From: Polyangiaceae bacterium | GTDB taxonomy: Bacteria > Myxococcota_A > Polyangia > Polyangiales > Polyangiaceae | Direction: 5' to 3' | Assembly (NCBI GenBank): GCA_009780955.1 | Contig: WQZB01000049.1 | Coordinates: 1-37,012 of the forward strand | DNA length: 37,012 nucleotides | In this document: positions 7,848 to 15,410 of the stretch, in pieces | How the letters are laid out: each line of letters begins with the position of its first letter | Numbering within the stretch: the stretch's first letter is position 1 | The notes under the pieces: generated by a model | What the model saw: the letters and a program-made list of their open reading frames with translations, nothing else | Told to the model about the DNA's origin: nothing | Database searches by the model: none | Translations under genes and position numbers: made by a program

Positions 7848-10248
7848 TCACATTGTATCAGCGCTCGGGGCAGGCCTTCTCGGCCTGCTCGCGAGCGCGG
7901 GCCCCGCGCTGGCAGACCCTCTTCTTGTGAAGCAGGTCTCCCAGCGCGGCGACATGATGCTTATCGGCAATACGTTGGGACAGAATTGTCTCCCTTCAGT
8001 ACGTCCAGTACCAGCAAATGGGAATAGGGGCGGGGGGGCCGGTATGAGCCCAGGTACTGCCAACACGTCCGTGCTGGTAGGTAACGTGGGTACGGTAGAT
8101 GGTTGTGGGAACGGTCTCACAATTGGAGTATCGGCGCCTGATGTTCTTTGGTGTGCCGGCGACAGCCCAGATGATGGGCAAACGCTGGCAGATATGAGCA
8201 TCACGGCGCCTCCAACGGCCGCCGTGCCCCCAGCGCCTCAAGCGCGAAGCACAGCGGTGCTTAATCTTCCCCAAGGCGCTACGGTTACGGATGCATGGAT
8301 CTTTTTTGCAGCGTCTGTGGACGCCAATAACGCCAACGACGTTATTAACAATGCAAGCACGACGGCAACGCTCGATCGACCTGGTGATAACGGGTTTTCT
8401 GTACAACTAATTCCAGATCCCGATCCGGACACGCAATCGACGGTGACAACGCGAACTACCGCGTATGGCGATAATCCGCGCAACACATTTGCCTACCAAA
8501 CGAGAGCGAATGTAACGGACATTGTGAAGCAGTATGGGTCTGGCGCATATCGCGTTGGCGGATTCAATGTACGTGATTTCCCTCACAATCCTAACGACGA
8601 TGCGTTTGTGGGATGGTGGATGGTGGTGTTCTACGAGTTGAAATCTGATCCTCAGCGCAATCTCGCACTTTATGATGCTTTCGACGCGGTAAACAGTAAC
8701 ACGACCACGAATGGTCAGCCGGGTCTCCAATCTACTCTTAAAGGCTTCGTCGTTCCGGCGGACGCGAATTTTCAAGCGAAACTCGGTGTGGTCGCTTGGG
8801 AGGGTGATGCATATATCACCGGAGATAACTTATATTTTGGGAATGACTTACAAAATCCGGTAACTAACGCTTTAAATCCGGTTGACGATTTTTTCAACTC
8901 AACACGATCGCAGTCTGCTCCGGCCGGTGCTAATCCCGATGCTGTGGGCGTTTCAAATGACGGAGATTTGCCGCAGCTAACCGGTACGCAAGGTAGCATG
9001 TCGGGTATGGATATCGATGTTGTCGACGTGACATCGAGGTTGAGTGTTGGGGATCAGCAGGCGTCGCTAGTCGTGAAAACGGGTGCTGATAGCTTTGTAC
9101 TCGGAGGCTATGTCCTATCGGTTTCGGAATTGATGCCGGATTTCAATGGCTCGACCAAGGTTGCTGCAAACAACACACAACACGCTGACAACGCGGTTCT
9201 TCCAGGTGATACTCTCAAATATACAATTGTCCTAACGAATGTCGGTGACGACGCTGCAACCCATGTAAATCTTACCGATTCATTGCCTCCGCAAGTGACG
9301 TGCGTTGATGGGTCGGTAAATGTTATGTTGGGGGGAAACGATATTACGGATACTGTCAATGCTACGTGTAATGGCGATGCGTTGTCCTTGGACTTGCCGA
9401 ATTTTGACGCGAGAGGCGGGGCGAATACGTCAGCTACGGTTACCTTTCAAGTTACCGTGAATGAAGGCGCTACAGGCACGATTAGCAATCAAGCAACGAT
9501 CGCTTGCGATGATGCGAACGGGAACAATCCACAAACGTTCACGACTACTGGCGATGAAAACAAGGCGGGCGCAACCACTGACACACCGATTGATCAATGC
9601 ACAACCGGCGATGAAGCGCCGTGCACTGATCCGCAAAAGCCAATTTGTAACACGACGAAGCACCCGTTCGAGTGCGTTCAGTGCGTGGGCGATACCGATT
9701 GCGCGAGTGGCCAGTTGTGCGATGAAAACACAAATACATGCCAAGCCGGCCAGCCATGCAGTACAGACAGCGATTGCGGCAGCGCGACCAGCGGGCATGT
9801 TTGCGACGACACTAGCAAAATATGCAAGCTTGGCTGTCGTGGCCAAAACGGCAATGGCTGCCCAAGCGGAGAAACTTGCTCGTCAACCAACTCGGACATC
9901 GGCACTTGCCAAGCCGGCCAGCCATGCAATCAAGACAGCGATTGCGGTGGCATAAATAATGGCCAGGTGTGTAACGACACCAGCAAAGTATGCCAACCCG
10001 GCTGCCGCGGGGTCGATGGCAGCGGCTGCGTGAGCGGCCAAACTTGCTCATCAACCAACGCTGAAATTGGCACTTGCAGCGGTACCGGCCAAAACAACAG
10101 TTTTGTTTTTGCTGGGGGTGGGTGCTCCGCGGGCCCTGCTGGGTCGAGCGACAATTCCAGTTCAACGCTGTTGCTTGCTGGAACCGTTGCTGCGGTGGTA
10201 GCTGCATCGCGCCGGCGTAGCCAACGTAGCAAGAGCATGCGCGTATAG
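7837..10248 (+). CDS. Secreted DUF11/Cys-rich surface protein with MYXO-CTERM-like tail
   Basis: This 803-aa protein overlaps the OmpA gene by 11 bp. It has a Sec signal (LLGLLASAGPALA, cleavage before DPLL). Residues about 30-440 form a beta-rich exported domain (PQGATVTDAWIFFAAS, FVGWWMVVFYE). A DUF11-like repeat domain follows at about 450-570 (LKYTIVLTNVGDDAATHVNLTD). Residues about 595-755 hold Cys-rich modules, two of them tandem units of about 57 aa starting QPCxxDSDCG and ending in TCSSTNxxIGTC. The C-terminus has C763, a hydrophobic segment (LLLAGTVAAVVAA) and SRRRSQRSK. This Cys-membrane-Arg tail fits MYXO-CTERM sorting to the cell surface. The OmpA-plus-Cys-rich-CTERM pairing recalls TraB/TraA of Myxococcus, but I see no PA14-like recognition domain, so I do not name it TraA. 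Confidence 0.75.
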   Translation: MRSNHIVSALGAGLLGLLASAGPALADPLLVKQVSQRGDMMLIGNTLGQNCLPSVRPVPANGNRGGGAGMSPGTANTSVLVGNVGTVDGCGNGLTIGVSAPDVLWCAGDSPDDGQTLADMSITAPPTAAVPPAPQARSTAVLNLPQGATVTDAWIFFAASVDANNANDVINNASTTATLDRPGDNGFSVQLIPDPDPDTQSTVTTRTTAYGDNPRNTFAYQTRANVTDIVKQYGSGAYRVGGFNVRDFPHNPNDDAFVGWWMVVFYELKSDPQRNLALYDAFDAVNSNTTTNGQPGLQSTLKGFVVPADANFQAKLGVVAWEGDAYITGDNLYFGNDLQNPVTNALNPVDDFFNSTRSQSAPAGANPDAVGVSNDGDLPQLTGTQGSMSGMDIDVVDVTSRLSVGDQQASLVVKTGADSFVLGGYVLSVSELMPDFNGSTKVAANNTQHADNAVLPGDTLKYTIVLTNVGDDAATHVNLTDSLPPQVTCVDGSVNVMLGGNDITDTVNATCNGDALSLDLPNFDARGGANTSATVTFQVTVNEGATGTISNQATIACDDANGNNPQTFTTTGDENKAGATTDTPIDQCTTGDEAPCTDPQKPICNTTKHPFECVQCVGDTDCASGQLCDENTNTCQAGQPCSTDSDCGSATSGHVCDDTSKICKLGCRGQNGNGCPSGETCSSTNSDIGTCQAGQPCNQDSDCGGINNGQVCNDTSKVCQPGCRGVDGSGCVSGQTCSSTNAEIGTCSGTGQNNSFVFAGGGCSAGPAGSSDNSSSTLLLAGTVAAVVAASRRRSQRSKSMRV

Positions 10249-10312
10249 GGTGGGGGCGCCATTCATGGCGCCCGACCGATGATCCCGAGGGCGCGATGAA
10301 TCGCGCCCCTAC
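10246..10312. repeat. Pair of GTAGGGGC-family palindromes
   Basis: Two units follow the stop codon of the preceding gene: GGGGGCGCCATTCATGGCGCCC (10253-10274), and GGGCGCGATGAATCGCGCCC followed by CTAC (about 10289-10312). The second merges into the 72-bp module at 10303-10374. Confidence 0.65.
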
Positions 10313-10374
10313 GTGGTTCGCGTGAGGAAATGAGAGAAGGGCGGTCGCAATTCGCGGCTGCCCTTTTTTATTGT
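10303..10374. repeat. 72-bp module, copy A (contains a terminator)
   Basis: This 72-bp stretch matches 13208-13279 at all but about four positions, from GCGCCCCTACGTGGTTCGC to TTTTTTATTGT. It starts with the tail of a GTAGGGGC-family palindrome and ends with a stem-loop and T-run. On the minus strand it supplies the last codons of the truncated RelE-like ORF (10309-10440), so its left edge coincides with a gene break. Confidence 0.85.
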
Positions 10375-10440
10375 TTGCGGCTCCGCAATGTCTTCGAGTG
10401 CCTTTTCAGCCGAGCGTTTGAGAGCTATTTCGTAGGTCAC
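10309..10440 (-). pseudogene. Truncated RelE/ParE-like toxin N-terminus
   Basis: A GTG at 10440 overlaps the stop of the upstream 196-aa gene (GTGA). It opens a 43-aa ORF beginning MTYEIALKRSAEKALEDIAEPQ, which resembles the first strand and helix of RelE/ParE-type toxins (YEI-x-hydrophobic-x-x-SAE+AL). After about 22 residues the reading frame runs into the 72-bp terminator module and stops at 10309, so the catalytic C-terminal half is absent. The coupling suggests it once formed a unit with the upstream gene. The match is short, so the family call is tentative. Confidence 0.45.
10337..10369 (+). terminator. Rho-independent terminator
   Basis: The stem AAGGGCGGTCGC / GCGGCTGCCCTT with an AATTC loop is followed by a run of T. 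It is well placed to end transcription of the OmpA/DUF11 operon. Confidence 0.75.
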
Positions 10441-11027
10441 TGGACAGATCGGACTTCGTTGGGGTAGAGGCGCGCTAACACTTCATCCCACGGCACAAGA
10501 TCCTCGTCGTTATCCTGCCAGTTAGGGTTTCTGGCGGTCCAGTCGTCAGCCTCGGCATCTTCGGCGATCTCATCGGCGACGCGCTTCTCGAAAGCGGACG
10601 CGCAATCGAGCAGTGCGCGAACGAGGCGTGTCACCGTATCGTTGTACTCACGACAGAACGCTGAGAATGCCTGCGTTACCGGAGCGGTTTCTGGGACGCG
10701 CAACGATGCCCATCGAGGCGCCCAAGTACGCATGAGATCTGCGATCCGCAGCATCGAAGCACGAGCCTCGTCATCGAGGAATGGATCCGCGTCGGCAAGA
10801 TCTTTTACCTGGAGAACCTCGCGCGTCATCCGATCGAACGTGCGCCGAACTTCCATCGCAGAACGAAAAGTCTCTACGATTGCCGCACCTTCTTGATCGA
10901 AGGTTTCCTGCTTGGGCTTGGCATGAAGGCGCACTTCAGCAACGTGAACAGATCGAAGCTGGGCCTCCAAAGCATGCAGATCAAACGGCAACATCAACTT
11001 GTCAATATAATGCTGTTCGAGCGGCAC
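10437..11027 (-). CDS. Unknown 196-aa acidic protein
   Basis: I do not recognise this gene. It starts at GTG 11027 with a good ribosome binding site (GAGG seven bases upstream). The product MPLEQHYIDKLMLPFDLHAL... is mostly helical and soluble. It has no signal peptide or membrane span and its C-terminal third is strongly acidic (EIAEDAEADDW, WQDNDEDLVPWDEVL). Its stop overlaps the GTG start of a truncated RelE-like ORF. That arrangement is seen in toxin-antitoxin operons, but 196 aa is long for a RelE antitoxin and no DNA-binding motif is obvious. Palindromic repeats lie on both sides. Confidence 0.65.
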   Translation of the reverse strand: MPLEQHYIDKLMLPFDLHALEAQLRSVHVAEVRLHAKPKQETFDQEGAAIVETFRSAMEVRRTFDRMTREVLQVKDLADADPFLDDEARASMLRIADLMRTWAPRWASLRVPETAPVTQAFSAFCREYNDTVTRLVRALLDCASAFEKRVADEIAEDAEADDWTARNPNWQDNDEDLVPWDEVLARLYPNEVRSVQ

Positions 11028-11108
11028 TTCCAGTCCTCACCGCCGCGGTGGACACACTCTCACCGAGCGGGCAAGCATGCGGCCTACCCCACCACAGCTA
11101 AGCATTCC

Positions 11109-11132
11109 GTAGGGGCGCCATTCATGGCGCCC
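11109..11132. repeat. GTAGGGGC-family palindrome, core GCCATTCATGGC
   Basis: The left arm GTAGGGGC and core GCCATTCATGGC are present, but the right arm is cut after GCCC. It lies in the non-coding 11028-11273 gap, which otherwise holds only related repeats. Confidence 0.65.
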
Positions 11133-11187
11133 AAATTCACGGCGCCCGATTGCGGCATTTTGAAATCCATACCATTGGGCGATTCCA

Positions 11188-11212
11188 GGGGCGCGATGAA
11201 TCGCGCCCCTAC
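11188..11212. repeat. GTAGGGGC-family palindrome, core GCGATGAATCGC
   Basis: GGGGCGCGATGAATCGCGCCCC followed by TAC. The core is the reverse complement of the GCGATTCATCGC core seen at 16557 and 35496. Confidence 0.65.
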
Positions 11213-11233
11213 AAGCAACAAAATGCATATTTC

Positions 11234-11261
11234 GTAGGGGCGTATGGCCATACGCCCCTAC
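11234..11261. repeat. GTAGGGGC-family palindrome, core GTATGGCCATAC
   Basis: A perfect 28-bp inverted repeat with complete arms GTAGGGGC and GCCCCTAC around GTATGGCCATAC, directly downstream of the delta-60 lipoprotein stop (minus strand). Confidence 0.75.
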
Positions 11262-11273
11262 ATCGAAAGCGGT

Positions 11274-13025
11274 CTAATTCCAAATGCGTGCCACGACGAG
11301 ATGCTGGACGGCAGTGCCGGCGGCGTTCTTGCCGCTTATTCTGCCCACAACCACGGTAAGCGAGCCGTCGGGCGTGTACACGGCGCGCAAACCACCCAAA
11401 ATGGGACTGGCCAAGGGGGTGGAGATGGGTATAGGTATGGTAACGACACCTTGATTGCCCATGGTCATATCGGGCGTCAAATCAGAATTGTAATAGGCAA
11501 CGACCATGGAGGTGTTGCCTGTCGCTTGGTCCTTGTACTGGCCTGCAACAAGGTAGCGGCCATCGGGCGCACGCGTGATGCCGCCATTGCCGCCATCATG
11601 AAAAGAACTATTTTCATATACATTACAATAAGAACACACAACCGGCAAAGACACGGGGGCCGCTGGGCTGCCGGTGTTGTCGATGCGAACAAGCGAATAG
11701 GTGCTTGTGCCTGATTGGCCCGCGAGCAAATCAACGCTTCCATCGGTTTCGAAAAAGGCATCGGCAAAAAATTGCCAGTCCGTGGAGTACCATATTCCTT
11801 TGTTTTCGTCGTTGTTTCCGTAGTTCGGGTCGAGATCGCAAGACGGCGGATGCGGGTATCGACCGACACGTATGCTTTCACCGGCGGTCAAGGAATAACT
11901 GGGACCGGCAAAAGCAAGCGCGCCAGTTGGCAGGAGAGACAGATTGTTAATGACCTGGCGATGGTTGGTATCCCCAAATCCTGAGCAGATGGGCATGCTT
12001 CCCTGCCCATTGGCTGGGATTTGAATTAATGCGTAGGGTTCAGCGGAGGAGCTGCTGGGGATGGAAGCCCATCCGCCGGCGTAAATGCTGTCATCCGGCC
12101 CCACAGCGATAGCGTATAGGTAAAAAGAAGTCCAATTGTTAGGGAGTGATGAATTCGTCGTAGCGAACAATGTTGTATCAAAGGCGCCGTTGGCCTTGTA
12201 GCGTTTGATGCTGTCTATCGCACCCGTGTTTTCTATTGTTACGATACGACCGTCTGGATATGCGGCCACGCCGAAAAGTCCCCCATTAATACTTTTTATT
12301 GCGGGGTCAGAAAGCGTTGAATCGATCGCGCCATCGGTGTTCAAGCGAATCACCGCGCTTGCATAGCTGTAGTTAAGCGAGTCGTAGATCGTTGCCGCCC
12401 CAACGAGGATTTTGCCATCGCTTTGCGGAGGAGTGGCCGCATTTACACTATAATAATCTACCGTTGTGTCTTCATAGATGCCACCAGATGCAAATGAGGT
12501 ATCGAGTGTGCCGGGCTTGCCGCTAATAACGAAAAGCTGGAGATCCATGGGTACCGTGACGGTTGCGCCCTCTGCCAAGCCCTGAAGTTTCACGGTCACC
12601 TCGCCTTGAGGAACGGACGCGCCAACTTTGACGGTAAGCTGCCCGGTGCTCGATCCGGATAGGATGGTGAGCGAATCCACGGTAACGCCATCGGGCTGAC
12701 TTGTTGCTCTGATTGTGATGTCAGTTCCGGGGGTTAAGCCTCGCGTGATGTTGATGGTAACGCTGGCGGGTTGCCCTTGCTGAACATACACCCATAAGTT
12801 CTGGGGTTGCACGAACGAGAACGTGGGGCCAGGGTCAACGTTCCCACCGTCGAGCTTGCCGGACCCGCCGCCCGAGTCGGCGTCGCCGGTGCCACCATTG
12901 GTTTGACCCGACCCGCCATCGGATGAACCCGACCCGCTCGAGCCCGGGGCATCACCAAACGGGCCGCCGCACGAAGCCAGGCAGCCGACAGCAACGAGTA
13001 ATCCAGCGAAAGAATAATTTTTCAT
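11274..13025 (-). CDS. Delta-60 repeat beta-propeller lipoprotein
   Basis: This 583-aa lipoprotein starts with MKNYSFAGLLVAVGCLASC (lipobox LASC) after an AAGGAA ribosome binding site. A Gly/Ser/Asp linker (about 20-65) follows. An Ig/cadherin-like beta domain occupies about 66-165 (LWVYVQQGQPASVTINITRG). The rest, about 170-583, is made of delta-60 type repeats (GTLDTSFASGG, SDGKILVGA, IRLNTDGAIDSTL, APDGRYLVAGQY), which usually build a propeller. It is probably exposed in the periplasm or at the surface; no enzyme residues are evident. Its signal peptide and upstream DNA are closely related to those of the neighbouring gene at 13734-15155, although the mature proteins are unrelated. Confidence 0.85.
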   Translation of the reverse strand: MKNYSFAGLLVAVGCLASCGGPFGDAPGSSGSGSSDGGSGQTNGGTGDADSGGGSGKLDGGNVDPGPTFSFVQPQNLWVYVQQGQPASVTINITRGLTPGTDITIRATSQPDGVTVDSLTILSGSSTGQLTVKVGASVPQGEVTVKLQGLAEGATVTVPMDLQLFVISGKPGTLDTSFASGGIYEDTTVDYYSVNAATPPQSDGKILVGAATIYDSLNYSYASAVIRLNTDGAIDSTLSDPAIKSINGGLFGVAAYPDGRIVTIENTGAIDSIKRYKANGAFDTTLFATTNSSLPNNWTSFYLYAIAVGPDDSIYAGGWASIPSSSSAEPYALIQIPANGQGSMPICSGFGDTNHRQVINNLSLLPTGALAFAGPSYSLTAGESIRVGRYPHPPSCDLDPNYGNNDENKGIWYSTDWQFFADAFFETDGSVDLLAGQSGTSTYSLVRIDNTGSPAAPVSLPVVCSYCNVYENSSFHDGGNGGITRAPDGRYLVAGQYKDQATGNTSMVVAYYNSDLTPDMTMGNQGVVTIPIPISTPLASPILGGLRAVYTPDGSLTVVVGRISGKNAAGTAVQHLVVARIWN

Positions 13026-13153
13026 AGGAAATTCCTTTCAAAATGCGGCCGCAAACCTGCCGCTATTGTACAAGTCGACCGCTCCGCGAAAGAGTTGCTT
13101 CGAAGTGAAAAAGGTAAGGATGAGGTAGGTCCGTATGGCCATACGCCCGTACC
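13026..13153 (-). promoter_or_regulatory. Upstream region of the delta-60 gene, shared with 15156-15283
   Basis: Read on the minus strand, this segment ends in a palindrome-bearing stretch (GGATGAGGTAGG...CCGTATGGCCATACG) and contains ACAATAGCGG about 50 bp before the start codon; both also occur upstream of the gene starting at 15155. TACAAT in this shared stretch is a candidate -10 box, but no convincing -35 is visible. The palindrome at 13125-13152 is a degenerate GTAGGGGC unit. Confidence 0.4.
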
Positions 13154-13190
13154 CACAGCCGTCGGTACCCATGCCTGGCCAACGGCGCGC

Positions 13191-13217
13191 GGTAAGGGCA
13201 GCACGCTGCGCCCCTAC
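13191..13217. repeat. GTAGGGGC-family palindrome, core GCAGCACGCTGC
   Basis: GTAAGGGCAGCACGCTGCGCCCCTAC is an imperfect copy whose right half continues into copy B of the 72-bp module. Confidence 0.6.
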
Positions 13218-13279
13218 GTGGTTCGCACGAGGAAATGAGAGAAGGGCGGTCGCAATTCGCGATTGCCCTTTTTTATTGT
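13208..13279. repeat. 72-bp module, copy B (contains a terminator)
   Basis: This is the second copy of the module at 10303-10374, in the same orientation. Its right edge lies immediately before the surviving part of a truncated Rpn-like nuclease gene, so this copy too borders a broken gene. Confidence 0.85.
13242..13275 (+). terminator. Rho-independent terminator-like stem
   Basis: AAGGGCGGTCGC / GCGATTGCCCTT with an AATTC loop is followed by TTTT. No plus-strand gene lies immediately upstream, so it probably arrived with the 72-bp module rather than serving a local gene. Confidence 0.6.
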
Positions 13280-13282
13280 CTC

Positions 13283-13601
13283 GCACGGCTTGGATTTGAT
13301 ACGCCATGCGATGAGCGACGCTGCTCGCGTTGCATTCGAGGCACTCATGAACAGTGGAACCTACGAGTACCAAAGCGAGTTTGTCCGTAAGTACGTGGCT
13401 CAGGGCGAAGCCAGGGGCAAAGCCGAAGGCGAAGTCAGAGGCGAAGCCAAGAGCGTGCTGATGTTTCTCGAAGCGAGACATCTCGTTGTCACCGACGAGC
13501 AGAAGCAAAAGATTCTGTCGTGTACAGATCTCGAGGTGCTCGACCGGTGGATTCGCAAGGCTGCGGTGGTGTCGAGCACCGAAGAGCTGTTTTTGATTTA
13601 G
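13283..13601 (+). pseudogene. C-terminal remnant of Rpn/DUF4351-like PD-(D/E)XK nuclease family protein
   Basis: The reading frame gives LDLIRHAMSDAARVAFEAL, then TYEYQSEFVRKYVAQGEARG, a Gly/Glu-rich GKAEGEVRGEAKS stretch, and VTDEQKQKILSCTDLEVLDRW to the stop. This is the usual C-terminal end of the Rpn-type transposase-associated nuclease family that is abundant in myxobacteria. The N-terminal nuclease domain is missing, because the sequence upstream is the 72-bp terminator module. An ATG at 13311 could still start a 96-aa product. I call it a truncated gene; expression is possible but not shown. Confidence 0.6.
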
Positions 13602-13733
13602 GGCGTATTCCTACAACCACCCTGCGCGAGCCGTCGGCAAACAGCTCGCGCACGCTGGTAAGTGATTCAAGTTTTATTGCCAGTACCTTGCTGCCACCAT
13701 GTGGCCGTTGCCACTCGAAAGCGGGAAGCGTAG

Positions 13734-15155
13734 TCAGTCGTGCGCGCACCGGAAGCCTATTGCAAAGTAGCCATTGGGTGTTTCCGCGCCTATGGCCGGC
13801 CAGTAGCTATTAGCAAGCGTCGCGTCGTGATCGTCCCACGATCCGGTCCATGTGAAATAGTACGCAGCCTGACTGTTCCACACGAGCATGTTGCCCGCCG
13901 CGTCGGCAACGCCATTGGCATTGTTTCCTGCAGGGAAACGACCTGGTGGCGATATATACCATGCAACATCCTGCACATTACCGGCGGCGTTGAGCGGCGG
14001 CATGGCCCCCGGGTATCCGTAGTTATACTGGTGATTCCACTGATCATAAGTGGGCGCTGTGCCGCCCCACGGCCAGGCAGTTGTGACGTTATTAGTAAAG
14101 ACTTTTTTGATTTCGTCGTGCGACGGAAGGCGCCCGCCATCCCACTGGCAAAATGCGTTTGCCAAGTGCCAACCAACGCAGTTCAGAGCCTTCGGATCCA
14201 TGTCGGTCTGCGTGAAGCTCGATGCAGAATCCGGGTCATTCGGATCCGTAGGCGTGTAATAAGTGTGGCCACCGAAGTTGCCGGGCACACAAGAACGCTT
14301 CGACCAATACGGGCCGAGCTGGGTGTTTGCGTCGTCAATATTGGACGGCACAAAGGCATTCCAACTCTGGTTCCAATTGCTGCTTGCCGGAAGACCCGAC
14401 ACGTAGGTTAATACATCGCCGTTAAGACGTTCAATGAACGCTCGCATACGACCGGCCGTAACAAGGTATTTGTCGACACGAGCCGCGGAGCCGGCAATGG
14501 GCGCCTGCAAGCAACAGCTTTCGTGAGCCGCACCTGACTCGCCAATTTCTCCTACCCCGCACGTGTCACCACCAAGGTGCTGCGTGCAGCTTCGACCTGC
14601 CGCGCACTTCCCGTCGTATCCACACCCATCCGACGTGCAGTCTGCGTGCACCTTACATATCTTCCCAATTGCACATTTTGGCGCACCCGTTGTCGTTCCA
14701 CCGCAATCGATATCGGATTCATCGCCATTCCTCACGTTGTCGGTGTGGGTTGGCACCTGGCACACGTTTTTGGTGCAAACGCCGCTCGTGCAATCCTCAG
14801 CCACAATGCACATCAAGCTATCGGCGCATGCTGGCGCGTGAAGGCCGCCGCAATCGATATCGGTTTCGTCACCATCTTTTATGCCGTCGTGTGCGAGTGA
14901 TGATAGCGCTTGACAAACATTCATACGGCAGATGTCTGATTCGCAATCTGCGTCGATGATGCATATGTAACCATCGGCGCACAAGGTAGTGGCGTACCCG
15001 CACCCGATGTTGCCTGAGTCGACCTTGTTGCCTGAGTTTCCCGCATCGGTTTGCCCTGGCCCGCCGTCGGGTAGCGTGGCATCGCCGAACGGCGTGGCGC
15101 ATGATGCAAGGCAGCCGACAGCTACGAGCAATCCACCGAGAGAAAAAGTTTTCAT
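13734..15155 (-). CDS. Cys-rich surface lipoprotein with FGE-like domain, paralogue 3
   Basis: This 473-aa protein shares the Cys-rich modules and FGE-like domain of the two paralogues at 2897 and 4392 (TEGDTCGVGEIGES-type junction, VDKYLVTAGRMRAFI, CVGWHLANAFCQWDGGRLPS, final GFRCAHD). Its signal peptide is different: MKTFSLGGLLVAVGCLASC matches the delta-60 lipoprotein next door. Start 15155 is preferred over an upstream start at 15188 because GGAGGG lies 10-15 bases before it and the product then begins at the signal. The first Cys-rich unit (GYATTLCADGYICIIDADCESDIC) diverges from the other paralogues. The FGE-type cysteine pair is again absent (GSWDDHDATL). It appears to be a chimera of two lipoprotein lineages. 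Confidence 0.85.
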   Translation of the reverse strand: MKTFSLGGLLVAVGCLASCATPFGDATLPDGGPGQTDAGNSGNKVDSGNIGCGYATTLCADGYICIIDADCESDICRMNVCQALSSLAHDGIKDGDETDIDCGGLHAPACADSLMCIVAEDCTSGVCTKNVCQVPTHTDNVRNGDESDIDCGGTTTGAPKCAIGKICKVHADCTSDGCGYDGKCAAGRSCTQHLGGDTCGVGEIGESGAAHESCCLQAPIAGSAARVDKYLVTAGRMRAFIERLNGDVLTYVSGLPASSNWNQSWNAFVPSNIDDANTQLGPYWSKRSCVPGNFGGHTYYTPTDPNDPDSASSFTQTDMDPKALNCVGWHLANAFCQWDGGRLPSHDEIKKVFTNNVTTAWPWGGTAPTYDQWNHQYNYGYPGAMPPLNAAGNVQDVAWYISPPGRFPAGNNANGVADAAGNMLVWNSQAAYYFTWTGSWDDHDATLANSYWPAIGAETPNGYFAIGFRCAHD

Positions 15156-15410
15156 GAGGAAGTCCCTCCAAATAACGCGGTCGAACAACCACCGCTATTG
15201 TCTATATCGACTGGTCGGGCCACGAAGGTTTGTTGAAGCAAAAATATGGATGAGGTAGGGCCGTATGGCCATACGCCCCTTCCCGCAGCCACCAGCGCGC
15301 CAGCGCACTTGCGTGCAGTCAACCCTCGCTGAAACCGCGAGAGCTATGTCGCACATACGCGCTTGTGGAAAATTAGGCCCGTTGTGGAGTGAGTCCGCTA
15401 CCATGGGCTC
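15156..15410. promoter_or_regulatory. Divergent intergenic region with shared upstream element
   Basis: The left part (15156-15283) is homologous to 13026-13153, including ACAATAGCGG and GGATGAGGTAGG-CCGTATGGCCATACG; a GTAGGGGC-type palindrome lies at 15255-15282. It should carry the minus-strand promoter for paralogue 3. The remainder to 15410 leads to the MshEN gene on the plus strand. I see no clear ribosome binding site for that gene and nothing else in the stretch. Confidence 0.4.

Noticed and set aside
13489..13749. Minus-strand ORF with VRELFADGSRRVVVGI
   Set aside because: A short frame overlapping the Rpn-like remnant, without a start or ribosome binding site and with no recognisable family.
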